Of a DNA stretch of 57,689 nucleotides, positions 9,711-21,770 are shown piece by piece (the stretch's first letter is position 1; every line of letters starts with the position of its first letter). The stretch is from [Mycobacterium] zoologicum (GTDB taxonomy: Bacteria > Actinomycetota > Actinomycetes > Mycobacteriales > Mycobacteriaceae): NCBI RefSeq assembly GCF_020172665.1, contig NZ_CP083985.1, positions 4,367,335-4,425,023 of the forward strand. Direction: 5' to 3'. The notes under the pieces were generated by a model. It saw only the letters and a list, made by a program, of their open reading frames with translations. It was not told the origin of the DNA and did not search any database. Both the position numbers and the translations under genes were made by a program.

Positions 9711-11509
9711 AGGCGCCCGCACGCCGGGCAGCGCTACTGGGCCGACGGATCTCGGCGTGCATCGCCACCTGCCTGATCATCGGCGGCATCGCGGTGGCAC
9801 CCCCGGCGGCAGCGGTACCCGACCAGTGCTACCCGGCCGGTGAGCAGGCCGCGGTGGCACTGCCGCCGAAGCTGGCCAACGCCAAACGTCCCCGCGAGGA
9901 CAAATACACCACCGCCGGTGTGGAACCACTGGATTCGATCGACATCACCAAGCTGGGTCTGAGCACTCCCGGGGTCCTGACGGTGGGCACGCTGACCGAG
10001 AGTCCGCCGTCGAACTGCATCAACGCCAAGGGCCGCTACACCGGTTTCGACAACGAACTGCTGCGGGCCATCGCCAAAAAGCTGAGCCTGCGGGTGTATT
10101 TCGTGGGCACCGACTTCTTCGGGCTGCTCGCCCAGGTGGAGTCGGGGCGCTTCGACGTGGGTTCGGCGTCGATCAACGCCACCGACGCCCGGCGGCGCAC
10201 CGTCGGCTTCACCAACGGCTACAACTTCGGCTACATGGCGCTGGTGGTCCCCACCGGGTCGCCGATCACCGGATACGACGGCCTGGCCGCCGGCCAGCGC
10301 ATCGCGGTGGTGCAGGGCACCGTCGAGGACGCCTACGTGGTCGACACCCTGGAGCTGGAGCCGGTGCGGTTCCCGGACCCGATCACGTTGTACGCCAGCC
10401 TCAAAAGCCGCCAGGTCGACGCCTGGGTGGCGCCATCGCTGACGGCGCTGAACCTGATGCGCCCGGGTGACCCGGCGAGCGTCGTCGGTGCCACCTTCAG
10501 CCCGGCCGGTTTCGAGGCGTACGCGGTGGCCAAAGAGAACCGGGCGCTGATCTCGGCACTGAACTCCGGCCTGGACGCCGTGATCGCCGACGGCACCTGG
10601 CCGCAGCTCTACGCCGACTGGGTGCCGCGGCCGTTGCCGCCGGAGTGGCAGCCGGGCTCCAAGTCGGCGGCCACCCCGCACCTGCCGGATTTCGCCGCGA
10701 TAGCCCAGCGCAATCACAAGGTCGCCGGCGAGTCGTACGCGCCCAAATCGACTCTGGCGCAACTGCGCGATTCCTTCTTCGACTGGGAGCTGTACCGGGC
10801 GGCGCTGCCGGACCTGATCAAAACCGGCCTGCCCAACACGCTGCTGCTCACGCTGAGTGGCGGGATCATCGGCCTGGTGGCCGGACTGGGCCTTGCCGTG
10901 GCCGGGATCTCGCGCACCCGCTGGCTGCGTTGGCCGGCCCGGATCTACACCGACATCTTCCGCGGCCTGCCCGAGGTGCTGATCATCCTGCTGATCGGGC
11001 TGGCGGTCGGCCCGTTGGTGAGCGGGCTGACGCACAATAATCCCTACCCGCTGGGGATCGCCGCGCTGGGCCTGACCGCCGCGGCCTACATCGGGGAGAT
11101 CCTGCGCTCGGGTATCCAGAGCGTGGAGGCCGGCCAGCTTGAGGCCGCGCGCGCACTGGGTTTCGGCTACCCCGCCACGATGCGCCTGGTGGTGATACCG
11201 CAGGGCATCCGGCGGGTGCTGCCGGCGCTGGTCAACCAGTTCATCGCATTGCTGAAAGCCTCCGCGCTGCTGTACTTCCTGGGGCTGGTCGCCGGCCAGC
11301 GGGAGCTGTTCCAGGTGGGCCGTGACATCAACGCCCAGACCGGCAGCCTCTCGCCGCTGGTGGCCGCCGGGGTGCTCTACCTGGCGCTGACCATCCCGTT
11401 GACGCACCTGGTGAACGTCGTCGACCACCGGCTGCGCCGCGGGCGGCCCGCCGACGCCGAGGATCCCGCCGACCTCGATCCGGTGATCATCGGCCAGGAG
11501 ATGACATGA
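9692..11509 (+). CDS. polar amino acid ABC transporter, fused substrate-binding protein and permease
   Basis: The 605-residue product has a signal or anchor segment (about 12-38, hydrophobic CIATCLIIGGIAVAPPAAA), a family-3 periplasmic solute-binding domain (about 85-320; YTGFDNELLRAIAKKL, SGRFDVGSASINATDARR) and a His/Glu/Gln-type permease domain (about 370-590). The EAA loop is EAARALGFGYPATM followed by IRRVLPALVNQF. It works with the ATPase encoded next, to which it is joined by an ATGA overlap. Fusion of binding protein to permease puts receptors on each transporter monomer, as in GlnP-type systems. The start is either ATG 9692 or GTG 9707, where the GTGA would overlap the previous stop. 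The likely substrate is glutamine or glutamate, inferred from family only. Confidence 0.9.
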   Translation: MARPAVKAPARRAALLGRRISACIATCLIIGGIAVAPPAAAVPDQCYPAGEQAAVALPPKLANAKRPREDKYTTAGVEPLDSIDITKLGLSTPGVLTVGTLTESPPSNCINAKGRYTGFDNELLRAIAKKLSLRVYFVGTDFFGLLAQVESGRFDVGSASINATDARRRTVGFTNGYNFGYMALVVPTGSPITGYDGLAAGQRIAVVQGTVEDAYVVDTLELEPVRFPDPITLYASLKSRQVDAWVAPSLTALNLMRPGDPASVVGATFSPAGFEAYAVAKENRALISALNSGLDAVIADGTWPQLYADWVPRPLPPEWQPGSKSAATPHLPDFAAIAQRNHKVAGESYAPKSTLAQLRDSFFDWELYRAALPDLIKTGLPNTLLLTLSGGIIGLVAGLGLAVAGISRTRWLRWPARIYTDIFRGLPEVLIILLIGLAVGPLVSGLTHNNPYPLGIAALGLTAAAYIGEILRSGIQSVEAGQLEAARALGFGYPATMRLVVIPQGIRRVLPALVNQFIALLKASALLYFLGLVAGQRELFQVGRDINAQTGSLSPLVAAGVLYLALTIPLTHLVNVVDHRLRRGRPADAEDPADLDPVIIGQEMT

Positions 11510-12261
11510 CCCCGGACATCCCCGCCGGCTCGCGTGAGCCGGTCTCGCTGGCGGCCCAAGGGATTCGACTGTCCTTCGGCCGGAACGAGGTGCTGCGCGG
11601 GGTCGACCTGGACGTGCCGGCGGGCAGCACCGCCGCGGTGATCGGGCCGTCCGGCTCGGGCAAGTCGACCATGCTGCGCACCCTGAACCGGCTGCACGAG
11701 CCCGACGGCGGCGACGTGCTGCTGGGTGGCCGGTCGGTGCTGGGCGACGATCCCGATGCGCTGCGGCAGCGGATCGGGATGGTGTTCCAGCACTTCAACC
11801 TGTTCGGCCATCGCAGCGTGCTGGACAACATCACTCTGGCGCCGCGCAAGCTGCGCGGGCTGTCGCAGGACGCCGCGACCGAGCTCGCGCTGGGCCTGCT
11901 GGACCGGGTCGGGCTGCGCAGCAAGGCGGCGTCGCGGCCGTCGGCGCTGTCCGGGGGGCAGCAACAGCGCGTGGCGATCGCCCGGGCGCTGGCCATGCAG
12001 CCTCAGGTGATGCTGTTCGACGAGGCGACGTCGGCGCTGGACCCCGAGTTGGTCAAAGGGATTCTGGCCCTGATCGCCGAACTGGGCGCCGACGGCATGA
12101 CGATGGTGGTCGTCACCCACGAGATGGGGTTTGCCCGGTCGGCTTCGGACACCGTCGTTTTCATGGATCGCGGCAAAGTCGTGGAGAGCGGCCCGCCCGA
12201 TCAGATCTTCGACGCCGCCGAGACCGAACGCCTGCAGCGCTTCCTTTCACAGGTGTTGTGA
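11506..12261 (+). CDS. amino acid ABC transporter ATPase (GlnQ-type)
   Basis: This is a 251-residue nucleotide-binding subunit that powers the fused importer encoded just upstream. It has Walker A GPSGSGKST, Q-loop in MVFQHFNLFGHRS, signature LSGGQQQR, Walker B VMLFDEATSALD and the switch histidine in VVVTHEMGFA. These are features of the polar amino acid uptake class. Its ATG overlaps the permease stop (ATGA), and the MarR gene follows after 47 bp. Confidence 0.95.
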   Translation: MTPDIPAGSREPVSLAAQGIRLSFGRNEVLRGVDLDVPAGSTAAVIGPSGSGKSTMLRTLNRLHEPDGGDVLLGGRSVLGDDPDALRQRIGMVFQHFNLFGHRSVLDNITLAPRKLRGLSQDAATELALGLLDRVGLRSKAASRPSALSGGQQQRVAIARALAMQPQVMLFDEATSALDPELVKGILALIAELGADGMTMVVVTHEMGFARSASDTVVFMDRGKVVESGPPDQIFDAAETERLQRFLSQVL

Positions 12262-12308
12262 GCTGGCTTATCGCCCCTCGTCACGGCCACCGGTTAGACT
12301 GGCGAACT

Positions 12309-12815
12309 ATGACCGGGAGCAAAGCCGAAACGCCACAGGTGCCGGCTATCGCCGAGAGCTTGCACCGCTCGCTGGGCAGGCTGTTCTCGATTCTGCGGCG
12401 CGGTGACCTCAGCGGGGGCGCGACCACCAGCGAGCTGACCCTGGCACAGTTGTCGATCCTGATCACGCTGTTGGACCGCGGGCCCATCCGGATGACCGAA
12501 CTGGCCGCCCACGAGCGGGTGCGCACCCCCACCACCACCGTGGCGATCCGCCGGCTCGAGAAGATCGGTCTGGTCAAGCGCAGCCGGGATCCCTCCGATC
12601 TTCGGGCCGTGCTGGTCGACATCACCCCGGAGGGCCTGGCCAGTCACCGCGAGTCGCTGGCCAACCGGCACTCCGCGCTGGCGATGATGCTGAGCAAACT
12701 CAGCCAGGAAGACCTGGAGACGCTGGCGCGGGCGCTGGAACCGCTGGAGCGGCTGGCGGCCTGTGACGGGATCCCAGCCGAGGCCGCCGACGGCTGCCCG
12801 CTGGACTGCACTTGA
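12309..12815 (+). CDS. MarR family transcriptional regulator (Rv0042c-like)
   Basis: This is a 168-residue winged-helix regulator. The DNA-binding part is LTLAQLSILITLLDRGPIRM, then the recognition helix in RVRTPTTTVAIRRLEKIGLV and the wing SRDPSDLRAVLVDIT. The dimerisation helices are at both ends. ATG 12309 is preferred over the in-frame upstream start at 12258 because the earlier start would overlap the ATPase gene and adds a stretch unlike the family. It shares a one-base stop/start overlap with the following SDR gene. The C-terminus carries two Cys residues (GCPLDCT) that may be redox-sensitive, which is inference only. Confidence 0.9.
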   Translation: MTGSKAETPQVPAIAESLHRSLGRLFSILRRGDLSGGATTSELTLAQLSILITLLDRGPIRMTELAAHERVRTPTTTVAIRRLEKIGLVKRSRDPSDLRAVLVDITPEGLASHRESLANRHSALAMMLSKLSQEDLETLARALEPLERLAACDGIPAEAADGCPLDCT

Positions 12816-13471
12816 TGCCGAGTGCTCTGATCACCGGTGCCGGCGGCGGAATCGGTTCGGCGATAGCGACGGCGCTGGCACCCACCCACACCCTGCTGCT
12901 GGCCGGTCGTCCCTCGGCGCGCCTGGACGCCGTCGCGCAAGCCCTGGGCGCCACCACCTGGCCACTGGATCTGACCGACGCGCACGAAATCGAGTCCGCC
13001 GTCGAGCTGGTCGACGAACTCGATGTGCTGGTGCACAACGCCGGGGTGATGGTGCCCGGCCCGGTCGGTGAGTCCTACATCGAGGAGTGGCGCGCCACCT
13101 TCGAGGTCAACGTGTTCGGCGCGGTGGCACTGACGCTGGCGCTGCTGCCCGCGCTGCGGGCGGCCCGCGGGCAGGTGGTGTTCATCAACTCGGGAGCCGG
13201 ACAACGGGTTTCGCCGGGAATGGCGTCCTATTCGGCCAGCAAGTTTGCGCTGCGGGCGTTCGCGGACTCGCTGCGCAACGACGAGCCGGCACTGCGGGTC
13301 ACCACCGTCTACCCCGGCCGCGTCGACACCGACATGCAGCACGACCTGGTCGCCTACGAAGGCGGGCAGTACGACCCGGCGCGGTTCCTGCGCCCCGAGA
13401 CCGTCGCCGAGGTGGTGGCCGCCGCGGTGGCCACCCCGACCCTGCACGAGGTCGTGGTCCGGCCGCGCTGA
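12815..13471 (+). CDS. short-chain dehydrogenase/reductase
   Basis: The 218-residue protein is a classical SDR. It has TGAGGGIG for the dinucleotide, HNAGVM, the catalytic Ser (INSGAG), and YSASK with Tyr and Lys. It is a little shorter than most classical members because the substrate-binding C-terminal part is brief. The substrate is unknown. The TGATG junction with marR means the two are co-translated, and MarR may regulate the pair. The gene ends one base before the convergent cyclase gene. Confidence 0.92.
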   Translation: MPSALITGAGGGIGSAIATALAPTHTLLLAGRPSARLDAVAQALGATTWPLDLTDAHEIESAVELVDELDVLVHNAGVMVPGPVGESYIEEWRATFEVNVFGAVALTLALLPALRAARGQVVFINSGAGQRVSPGMASYSASKFALRAFADSLRNDEPALRVTTVYPGRVDTDMQHDLVAYEGGQYDPARFLRPETVAEVVAAAVATPTLHEVVVRPR

Positions 13472-13472
13472 G

Positions 13473-14612
13473 CTACCCGGTGGCGTGGCGCCTCACCCGG
13501 AACAGCCTGGTCTCGCCCCCCACACCCTTGAGTGCGTGGGCGCCCACGAATGACCAGGCGTAGCCGGGTGCGTCGCCGATGGCTTCGCGCGCAGCCCCCT
13601 CCACCATGACCTCACCCGGCTCGGCGACGCTGGTGACCCGGCTGGCCACATTCACCGGGCTGCCGAACCAATCCCGGGCCCGGCTCACCGCCCACCCCAA
13701 CGCGATTCCGGCCCGCAGCTCCGGGAGGTCTCGAGTGTCGGCAGCCCTGTCGACCAGCTGCAGCGTCGTATCGAGCAGCTTCGCGGGGTCGGCAGAAACC
13801 AGCATCACGGCATCGCCGATCGTCTTGACCAGCCGTACCGGCGGGCTGACCACTTCGCGGGCCAGATCGGCAAGGCGTTCAACCAGGCCCACGAGTTCCT
13901 CCGGCGGCACCGCCTCACCCAGCCCGGTGAACCCGACCATGTCGGCGAAAGCCACCGCGAGCTGCCGCGCCCCGGGCAGCGCCACCCCGGCCGCCCGTTC
14001 GCTGGCGTTGACCTCTTCACCTTCCAGTACCCGCCGCAGCTGAACAAACATGATGTCGCGAATCATGTTTCCCAACAGGGGGATAACAGTACGCACGATC
14101 TCCTTGTGGGCTTGAGCGACCTCGAGCTCGGTCAGGCCCGGCCGCATGATCGCCGATATCGTGCTGTACCGGAATGCCGGAACGGCACGGGAGATGCCGT
14201 CGGAAAGTCTGCGGATCATCAACAGCACCTGACCCTGATCCAGTCCGACGTCCATAAGCTGCCGTAACCGCACGGCTGCCTCGGCGTCGGCCCGCAACAG
14301 TAGGGCGGCGTCGGGGTCGTCCAACCTGGGCAGCCCCAAGGCACGTTCGATGCCCTGCAACAGCGCCAAGTCGATCCCGCCGGCGGCGCTGGCCTCACGT
14401 TCGGACACGTACCTGCCGTCGTCACCGAGCTCCCGGTGCGCCGGCATCAGCATCGGAGCGACCGCGGCCCGAATCTGCTCCCAGTCGAAGCCCTGCCCCA
14501 AGAGCCAGGCCACCAACTCGGCCCGTTCCTCGCGCGCGCTACCCGCGAGCCCGTCCAGCAGACCCAGCTCCTCCAGCATCTCGCCGAATGCTCCGGTGTC
14601 CGCCCCCATCAT
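13473..14612 (-). CDS. class III adenylate cyclase with N-terminal regulatory domain (Rv1264/Rv2212-like)
   Basis: This is a soluble 379-residue cyclase. Residues about 1-200 form an all-helical N-terminal domain like the autoinhibitory pH-sensing domain of Rv1264, and about 215-375 is the catalytic domain. All canonical residues are present: metal-binding Asp about 224 (FADMVGFT) and Asp about 267 (VKTIGDAVM), base-selecting Lys about 263 and Asp about 314 (RARDWFGSPVN), and transition-state Asn about 321 and Arg about 325 (NVASR). This pattern predicts ATP rather than GTP as substrate and an active homodimer. It sits 17 bp downstream of leuS on the same strand, a position I do not recall for M. 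tuberculosis, where leuS has no cyclase neighbour. Confidence 0.92.
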   Translation of the reverse strand: MMGADTGAFGEMLEELGLLDGLAGSAREERAELVAWLLGQGFDWEQIRAAVAPMLMPAHRELGDDGRYVSEREASAAGGIDLALLQGIERALGLPRLDDPDAALLLRADAEAAVRLRQLMDVGLDQGQVLLMIRRLSDGISRAVPAFRYSTISAIMRPGLTELEVAQAHKEIVRTVIPLLGNMIRDIMFVQLRRVLEGEEVNASERAAGVALPGARQLAVAFADMVGFTGLGEAVPPEELVGLVERLADLAREVVSPPVRLVKTIGDAVMLVSADPAKLLDTTLQLVDRAADTRDLPELRAGIALGWAVSRARDWFGSPVNVASRVTSVAEPGEVMVEGAAREAIGDAPGYAWSFVGAHALKGVGGETRLFRVRRHATG

Positions 14613-14629
14613 GACTTCCTAAACCGTTG

Positions 14630-17518
<2,889 letters not shown>

Positions 17519-17692
17519 CTCAACAGGGTAAAGGGCGCTCTCGGCACAGCTTGGTCTCGGTTGCGTTGCGGGCCGATGTGGGCTTCGTTCCAGGTCGGTT
17601 GCGGCGCTGGCGGGCACCTCACCTGCTGGTTACCGTCGATTCAAGGCCGGGGCAGCGTCGCCCGGCCCGCCCGTGGAAGGACCCTGAGCAAG

Positions 17693-18478
17693 ATGACTAA
17701 CACCACCCGCCGCTTGCGGCTTCTGGTCGGCTGCACCGCCGTAGCGGCGGCGGGGATCTGCGGCCCGAGCGCCACCGCCGATCCCCAGCCGGTGCCATCG
17801 AACCCGTACGGCCCGGTCACCGCACCCGCAGCACCGGCCGCTATGCCGGTGACGTCCGCCACGACGGCCGGTGCCCCCGTGCAGGCACCCATGCAGGCAC
17901 CCGCGCCCGCGCAGGTTGCGCCGAATGCGGTCCTGCCGGCGGCCACCGGCACCCTGCGCGACTACTTCGCCGCCCACAAGGTCCAGCTGGAGCCGCAGCA
18001 GGCCACCGGCTTCTCCGCGTTCAACATCACCCTGCCGATGCCGACGGGCTGGACACATGTCCCCGACCCCAACGTGCCGGACGCGTTCGCCGTCCTCGCC
18101 GACCGGCACAGCGGATCGCTGTACGCGCCCAACGCCCAACTCGTGGTCTACCGCCTGGTGGGACAGTTCGACCCGAAGGAGGCGATCAGCCACGGCTACG
18201 TGGACAGTCAGCAGCAGATGGCCTGGCAGACCACCAACGCCTCCCTGAACGACTTCTGCGGATTCCCGTCGTCGGTGATCGAGGGCACCTACCGCGACGC
18301 CGACATGACGCTGAACACCTCTCGTCGGCACGTGATCGTGCCGGCGGCCGGCTCGACCTATCTGGTCTCGCTGACCGTGACCACCGGCGCCGGGCGCGCG
18401 ATCGGTGCCGCGCCGGCCACCGATGGGATCATCAACGGGTTCCGGGTGAGCTTGCCCGGAGCCCCGCCGTCGCCCTGA
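17693..18478 (+). CDS. mtc28: proline-rich 28 kDa antigen (Mtc28-like, LpqN-type domain)
   Basis: This is a secreted 261-residue protein. The N-terminus is a Sec signal ([17 protein letters not shown], likely cleavage after SATADP), followed by a Pro/Ala-rich segment of about 60 residues with PMQAP repeats. The C-terminal domain (about 90-255) matches the LpqN/28 kDa antigen fold, including [20 protein letters not shown]. There is no lipobox cysteine. Homologues are immunogenic in M. tuberculosis and M. leprae, but their role is unknown. It is transcribed away from leuS. Confidence 0.92.
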   Translation: MTNTTRRLRLLVGCTAVAAAGICGPSATADPQPVPSNPYGPVTAPAAPAAMPVTSATTAGAPVQAPMQAPAPAQVAPNAVLPAATGTLRDYFAAHKVQLEPQQATGFSAFNITLPMPTGWTHVPDPNVPDAFAVLADRHSGSLYAPNAQLVVYRLVGQFDPKEAISHGYVDSQQQMAWQTTNASLNDFCGFPSSVIEGTYRDADMTLNTSRRHVIVPAAGSTYLVSLTVTTGAGRAIGAAPATDGIINGFRVSLPGAPPSP

Positions 18479-18503
18479 TCAGCCGCCTCGTATCCTTGAG
18501 CCC

Positions 18504-18962
18504 ATGCAGATCATGGGTGTGTTGTGCCTGGTTGCGGCCGCGGTGTCGCTGATGTTCGGAGTGCGGACCCTGATGCGGCCGCTGACCGGCGACCCCGAAC
18601 AGCTGGTGCTGCGGGCGGTCGCCCCGGCCCAGATCGCGGTCGGCGTGATCCTGGCGGTGGGTGGCGCGCTGGTGCTGGCCGGCCCGCCCGCGGTGGCGTT
18701 GCTGGCGCTGATCATCTCGATCACCGCCGCACTGGCCATCCTGGCGGCCGGAGCCTGGCAGGGCGCCCGCTTCGCCGCCCGGCAGTCCGAGCTGGTCTCG
18801 GCCGGCGGCTGCGGTGCCGGGTGCGGGTGCGCCGCCAGTGCGCCCGTCGAGACCGCGCCGGTTGAGCAGGGGAGCTGTGGTTCGGGCTGCGGGTGCGCGG
18901 GCGAACCGGAACCGGAGCCGGAGCCTGCGTCGGGGTGCGGCAGCGGTTGCGGCTGCAGCTGA
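18504..18962 (+). CDS. membrane protein with three CGxGCGC repeats (Rv0039c-like)
   Basis: The 152-residue product has three hydrophobic segments in its first 90 residues (about 3-22, 44-62 and 63-85). The C-terminal tail is dominated by Cys, Gly and acidic residues, with CGAGCGC, CGSGCGC and CGSGCGC separated by linkers rich in Glu and Pro. Position and membrane part match Rv0039c, whose tail I remember as having fewer cysteines. The clusters could bind metal or form disulfides, which I infer only from the residues. It ends one base before the convergent yqgE gene. Confidence 0.8.
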   Translation: MQIMGVLCLVAAAVSLMFGVRTLMRPLTGDPEQLVLRAVAPAQIAVGVILAVGGALVLAGPPAVALLALIISITAALAILAAGAWQGARFAARQSELVSAGGCGAGCGCAASAPVETAPVEQGSCGSGCGCAGEPEPEPEPASGCGSGCGCS

Positions 18963-18963
18963 T

Positions 18964-19569
18964 TCAGTTGCGGCTGATGTCGATCGGGTGGGTGGCCAGC
19001 AGCGCCGTCGGCCAGGGCTGACGCCGCAGCGCCCGGCCCCACAAGTCCACCCGCGGCGGCGCCATCACATCCGACGGCAGCGCCGACAACACGACCCAGT
19101 CGTCCCGCTCGATCTCGCCCTCAAGCTGGCCGATGGTCCAGCCGGCGTAACCGGCGAAAATCCGTACCCCCTCGACGTACGGGGCGATGGTGTCCGGTTC
19201 CGCGTCGAGGTCGACCATCACCAACCGGCCGTCGATGTGGCGCAGCCCCGGCATGCCGGTGGGCTCAACGCCGACCTTGAGCAGGCCGACGCACAGGGCC
19301 GCGTCGCGTTTCACCGGGCCGCCCACGAACATGGTCTTGGGTTTTGCGGCCAGCTCGGACCACTGCGGCAAAACGTTGTACACCGCGGTTTCGCTGGGCC
19401 GGTTGAGCACCACGCCCAGGGTGCCGCCGTCGTTGTGCTCGACAACGTAGATCACCGTGCGACGAAAGGTGGGCTCGAGCAGGTCTGTGTTGGCCAGCAG
19501 CAGCGTGCCGGCCCGTACCCGATGCGCGGCGGGCGCGACGTAGTCCTCGGGGTCTTCAGGTTGCGCCAC
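18964..19569 (-). CDS. YqgE/AlgH family protein (Rv0038-like)
   Basis: This is a 201-residue DUF179 protein of unknown biochemical role. Diagnostic segments are [47 protein letters not shown] and [19 protein letters not shown] 19569 gives a start ([19 protein letters not shown]) matching the M. tuberculosis form. An earlier in-frame start would enter the divergent promoter region. Its promoter faces the short ORF and the MFS gene. Confidence 0.93.
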   Translation of the reverse strand: MAQPEDPEDYVAPAAHRVRAGTLLLANTDLLEPTFRRTVIYVVEHNDGGTLGVVLNRPSETAVYNVLPQWSELAAKPKTMFVGGPVKRDAALCVGLLKVGVEPTGMPGLRHIDGRLVMVDLDAEPDTIAPYVEGVRIFAGYAGWTIGQLEGEIERDDWVVLSALPSDVMAPPRVDLWGRALRRQPWPTALLATHPIDISRN

Positions 19570-19611
19570 CCTCCCATAATGGCACCCCCACCCGACGATC
19601 GTGGGAGAGCT

Positions 19612-19695
19612 GTGCCAAACGCCAAGAGGCGTCGAAGATTTGTACTCTGGTCTGGGGCCGGTGCCACCGCGACAACCGCCCTCCTCGGGAAGTAG
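19612..19695 (+). CDS. possible 27-residue leader or small protein before the MFS gene
   Basis: From GTG 19612 a 27-codon frame reads [20 protein letters not shown] and closes at TAG 19693-19695, five bases before the MFS start. GGAG lies four bases upstream of its GTG. The peptide has four consecutive Arg followed by a hydrophobic stretch, resembling a truncated twin-arginine or small membrane peptide. Tight spacing to the MFS start suggests translational coupling. I do not recognise a family, and it may be chance. Confidence 0.35.
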   Translation: MPNAKRRRRFVLWSGAGATATTALLGK

Positions 19696-19700
19696 GTCTT

Positions 19701-20987
19701 GTGGTGGACACCCATGCACCCGCACACCTGTGGCGCGCAGCGCGCAGCCTGCCGGACTTCTGGCGCCTGCTGGAGCTGCGTGCCGCAAGCCAATTCGGCG
19801 ACGGACTCTTTCAGGCCGGCCTGGCCGGTGCGCTGTTGTTCAACCCCGACCGGGCCGCATCGCCATGGGCGATCGCCGGCGCGTTCGCCGTGCTGTTCCT
19901 GCCGTATTCGGTACTGGGGCCGTTCGCCGGGGCACTGCTGGACCGCTGGGACCGTCGCTCGGTGCTGGTGGCGGCCAACCTCGCGCGGCTGGTCTTGGTG
20001 ATCGCCATCGCGGCGCTGCTGGCGACCGGAGCCGGCGACCTGCCGGTGTTGTGCATTGCGCTGATCGCCAACGGATTCACCCGGTTCACCGCGTCGGGGC
20101 TGTCGGCGGCACTGCCCCATGTGGTGCCGCGCGACGGCGTCGTCACGATGAACGCGCTGGCGATAGCGACCGGCGCGGTGGCCGCGTTCGTCGGCGCCAA
20201 CTTCATGCTGGTCCCGCGCTGGCTGGTGGGCGCCGACGACCGTGGGGCGGCGTCGATCATCGCCGCGGTGGCGATCCCGGTCACGATCGCGCTGGTGCTC
20301 TCCCTGCTCTTCGGCGCGCACGTGCTCGGGCCCGACGACACCAAGCGCACCATTCACGGTTCGGTGCTCTATGCGGTAACGACGGGTTGGCTGCACGGCA
20401 TCCGCACGGTGCGGGCCCGGCCGACGGTGGCCTCCACCCTGGCCGGGCTGGCCGCGCACCGAATGGCGTTCGGTATCAACACCTTGCTGGTGCTGGTGCT
20501 GGTCCGCCACGTCGGCGAGCACACGGTGTCCGGCCTGGGAACGACCGCGTTGTTCGTCGCCTCCGCGGGTGCCGGGTCGTTTCTGGCCACCGTGCTTACC
20601 CCGCCGGCGGTGCATCGCTGGGGCAGTTATGCGACCACCAACGGGGCACTGATCGCGGCCGCGGCGATCCAGCTGGCCGGCATCGGGCTGTACCTGCCGG
20701 TGCTGGTGCTGTGCGGATTCCTGCTCGGGGTGGCCGGGCAGGTGGTGAAACTGTGCGCCGACACCGCCATGCAGATCGACGTCGACGACGCGCTGCGCGG
20801 GCACGTCTTCACCGTGCAGGATTCCCTGTTCTGGGTGTCGTTCATCATCGCCGTGGCCGCGGCCGCGGCGGTGATCCCGCCCGATGGCCAGGTGCCGGCA
20901 CTGATCGTGGCCGGCTCGCTGCTCTACCTGGCCGGACTGGCCGGGCACGCCGTGATCGGGCGCAGCCGCGAAGCGGTCGGGGCCTAG
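19701..20987 (+). CDS. major facilitator superfamily transporter (Rv0037c-like)
   Basis: The product is a 428-residue integral membrane protein with about 12 predicted helices. The MFS loop 2-3 motif is represented by [20 protein letters not shown]. The N-terminus is cytoplasmic and begins [15 protein letters not shown]. The substrate is not evident. The start is one of two adjacent GTG codons (19701 or 19704). It is followed after 9 bp by the gene for a mycothiol-dependent isomerase-family protein. Confidence 0.92.
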   Translation: MVDTHAPAHLWRAARSLPDFWRLLELRAASQFGDGLFQAGLAGALLFNPDRAASPWAIAGAFAVLFLPYSVLGPFAGALLDRWDRRSVLVAANLARLVLVIAIAALLATGAGDLPVLCIALIANGFTRFTASGLSAALPHVVPRDGVVTMNALAIATGAVAAFVGANFMLVPRWLVGADDRGAASIIAAVAIPVTIALVLSLLFGAHVLGPDDTKRTIHGSVLYAVTTGWLHGIRTVRARPTVASTLAGLAAHRMAFGINTLLVLVLVRHVGEHTVSGLGTTALFVASAGAGSFLATVLTPPAVHRWGSYATTNGALIAAAAIQLAGIGLYLPVLVLCGFLLGVAGQVVKLCADTAMQIDVDDALRGHVFTVQDSLFWVSFIIAVAAAAAVIPPDGQVPALIVAGSLLYLAGLAGHAVIGRSREAVGA

Positions 20988-20996
20988 GGTAGGCAG

Positions 20997-21770
20997 ATGG
21001 CCGAAACCGAATCGATCGTCGCCGATCTCAGCGCCGAAAGCGACGCACTCGATGCGTTGGTGGCACCGCTGGCCGACAGCCAGTGGGGCACGCCCACGCC
21101 GGCGGCGGGCTGGACCATCGCCCACCAGATCGGGCACCTGCTCTGGACCGACCGGGTGTCGCTGATCGCCATCACCGACGAGGCCGGGTTTGCGGACGCA
21201 CTCGCCGAAGCGATGAAGGACCCGGCCGGATTCGTCGATGCCGCAGCCGATGAACTCGCGCAGGTGCCGCCGGCCGAGCTGCTGGCGGACTGGCGCTCGA
21301 CCCGGGCCCGGCTGCACGCCGAGCTGCGCGGTGTTGCCGACGGCCGCAAGCTGCCGTGGTTCGGCCCGCCGATGAGCGCGGCGTCGATGGCCACGGCCCG
21401 GTTGATGGAGACCTGGGCGCACGGCCTAGATGTCGCCGACGCCCTCGCGGTGCGCCGGCCCGCCACCGATCGACTGCGCTCGATCGCGCACCTGGGGGTG
21501 CGGACCCGCGACTACGCCTTCACGGTCAACAACCTGACGCCGCCGACCGAACCGTTTCACGTGGAACTACACGCCCCCGGCGGCGGAGTGTGGGCGTGGG
21601 GCCCGGTAAACGCCGAGCAGCGGGTGGTCGGGTCGGCCGAAGACTTCTGCTTCCTGGTCACGCAGCGCCGCGCGCCGGCCGAGTTGGATCTGGTCGCCGA
21701 CGGCGCCGATGCCCAGCGGTGGCTGGAGATCGCCCAGGCGTTCGCCGGGCCGCCCGGCGCCGGTCGATGA
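20997..21770 (+). CDS. maleylpyruvate isomerase-type (DinB-like) family protein, Rv0036c-like
   Basis: The 257-residue protein has an N-terminal four-helix DinB/MDMPI domain with the potential metal-binding His in [14 protein letters not shown] and [14 protein letters not shown]. In the best known member these residues bind zinc and mycothiol. The C-terminal part is the alpha/beta domain of the TIGR03084-type subfamily. It may act on a mycothiol adduct, but the substrate is unknown. The last codons and the stop (GCC GGT CGA TGA) fall inside the first unit of a 51-bp tandem repeat. Confidence 0.88.
   Translation: MAETESIVADLSAESDALDALVAPLADSQWGTPTPAAGWTIAHQIGHLLWTDRVSLIAITDEAGFADALAEAMKDPAGFVDAAADELAQVPPAELLADWRSTRARLHAELRGVADGRKLPWFGPPMSAASMATARLMETWAHGLDVADALAVRRPATDRLRSIAHLGVRTRDYAFTVNNLTPPTEPFHVELHAPGGGVWAWGPVNAEQRVVGSAEDFCFLVTQRRAPAELDLVADGADAQRWLEIAQAFAGPPGAGR

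Noticed and set aside
9734..11428. 564-codon minus-strand frame opposite the ABC importer
   Set aside because: Shadow of a real transporter gene; rich in Arg, Gln and His with no domain pattern.
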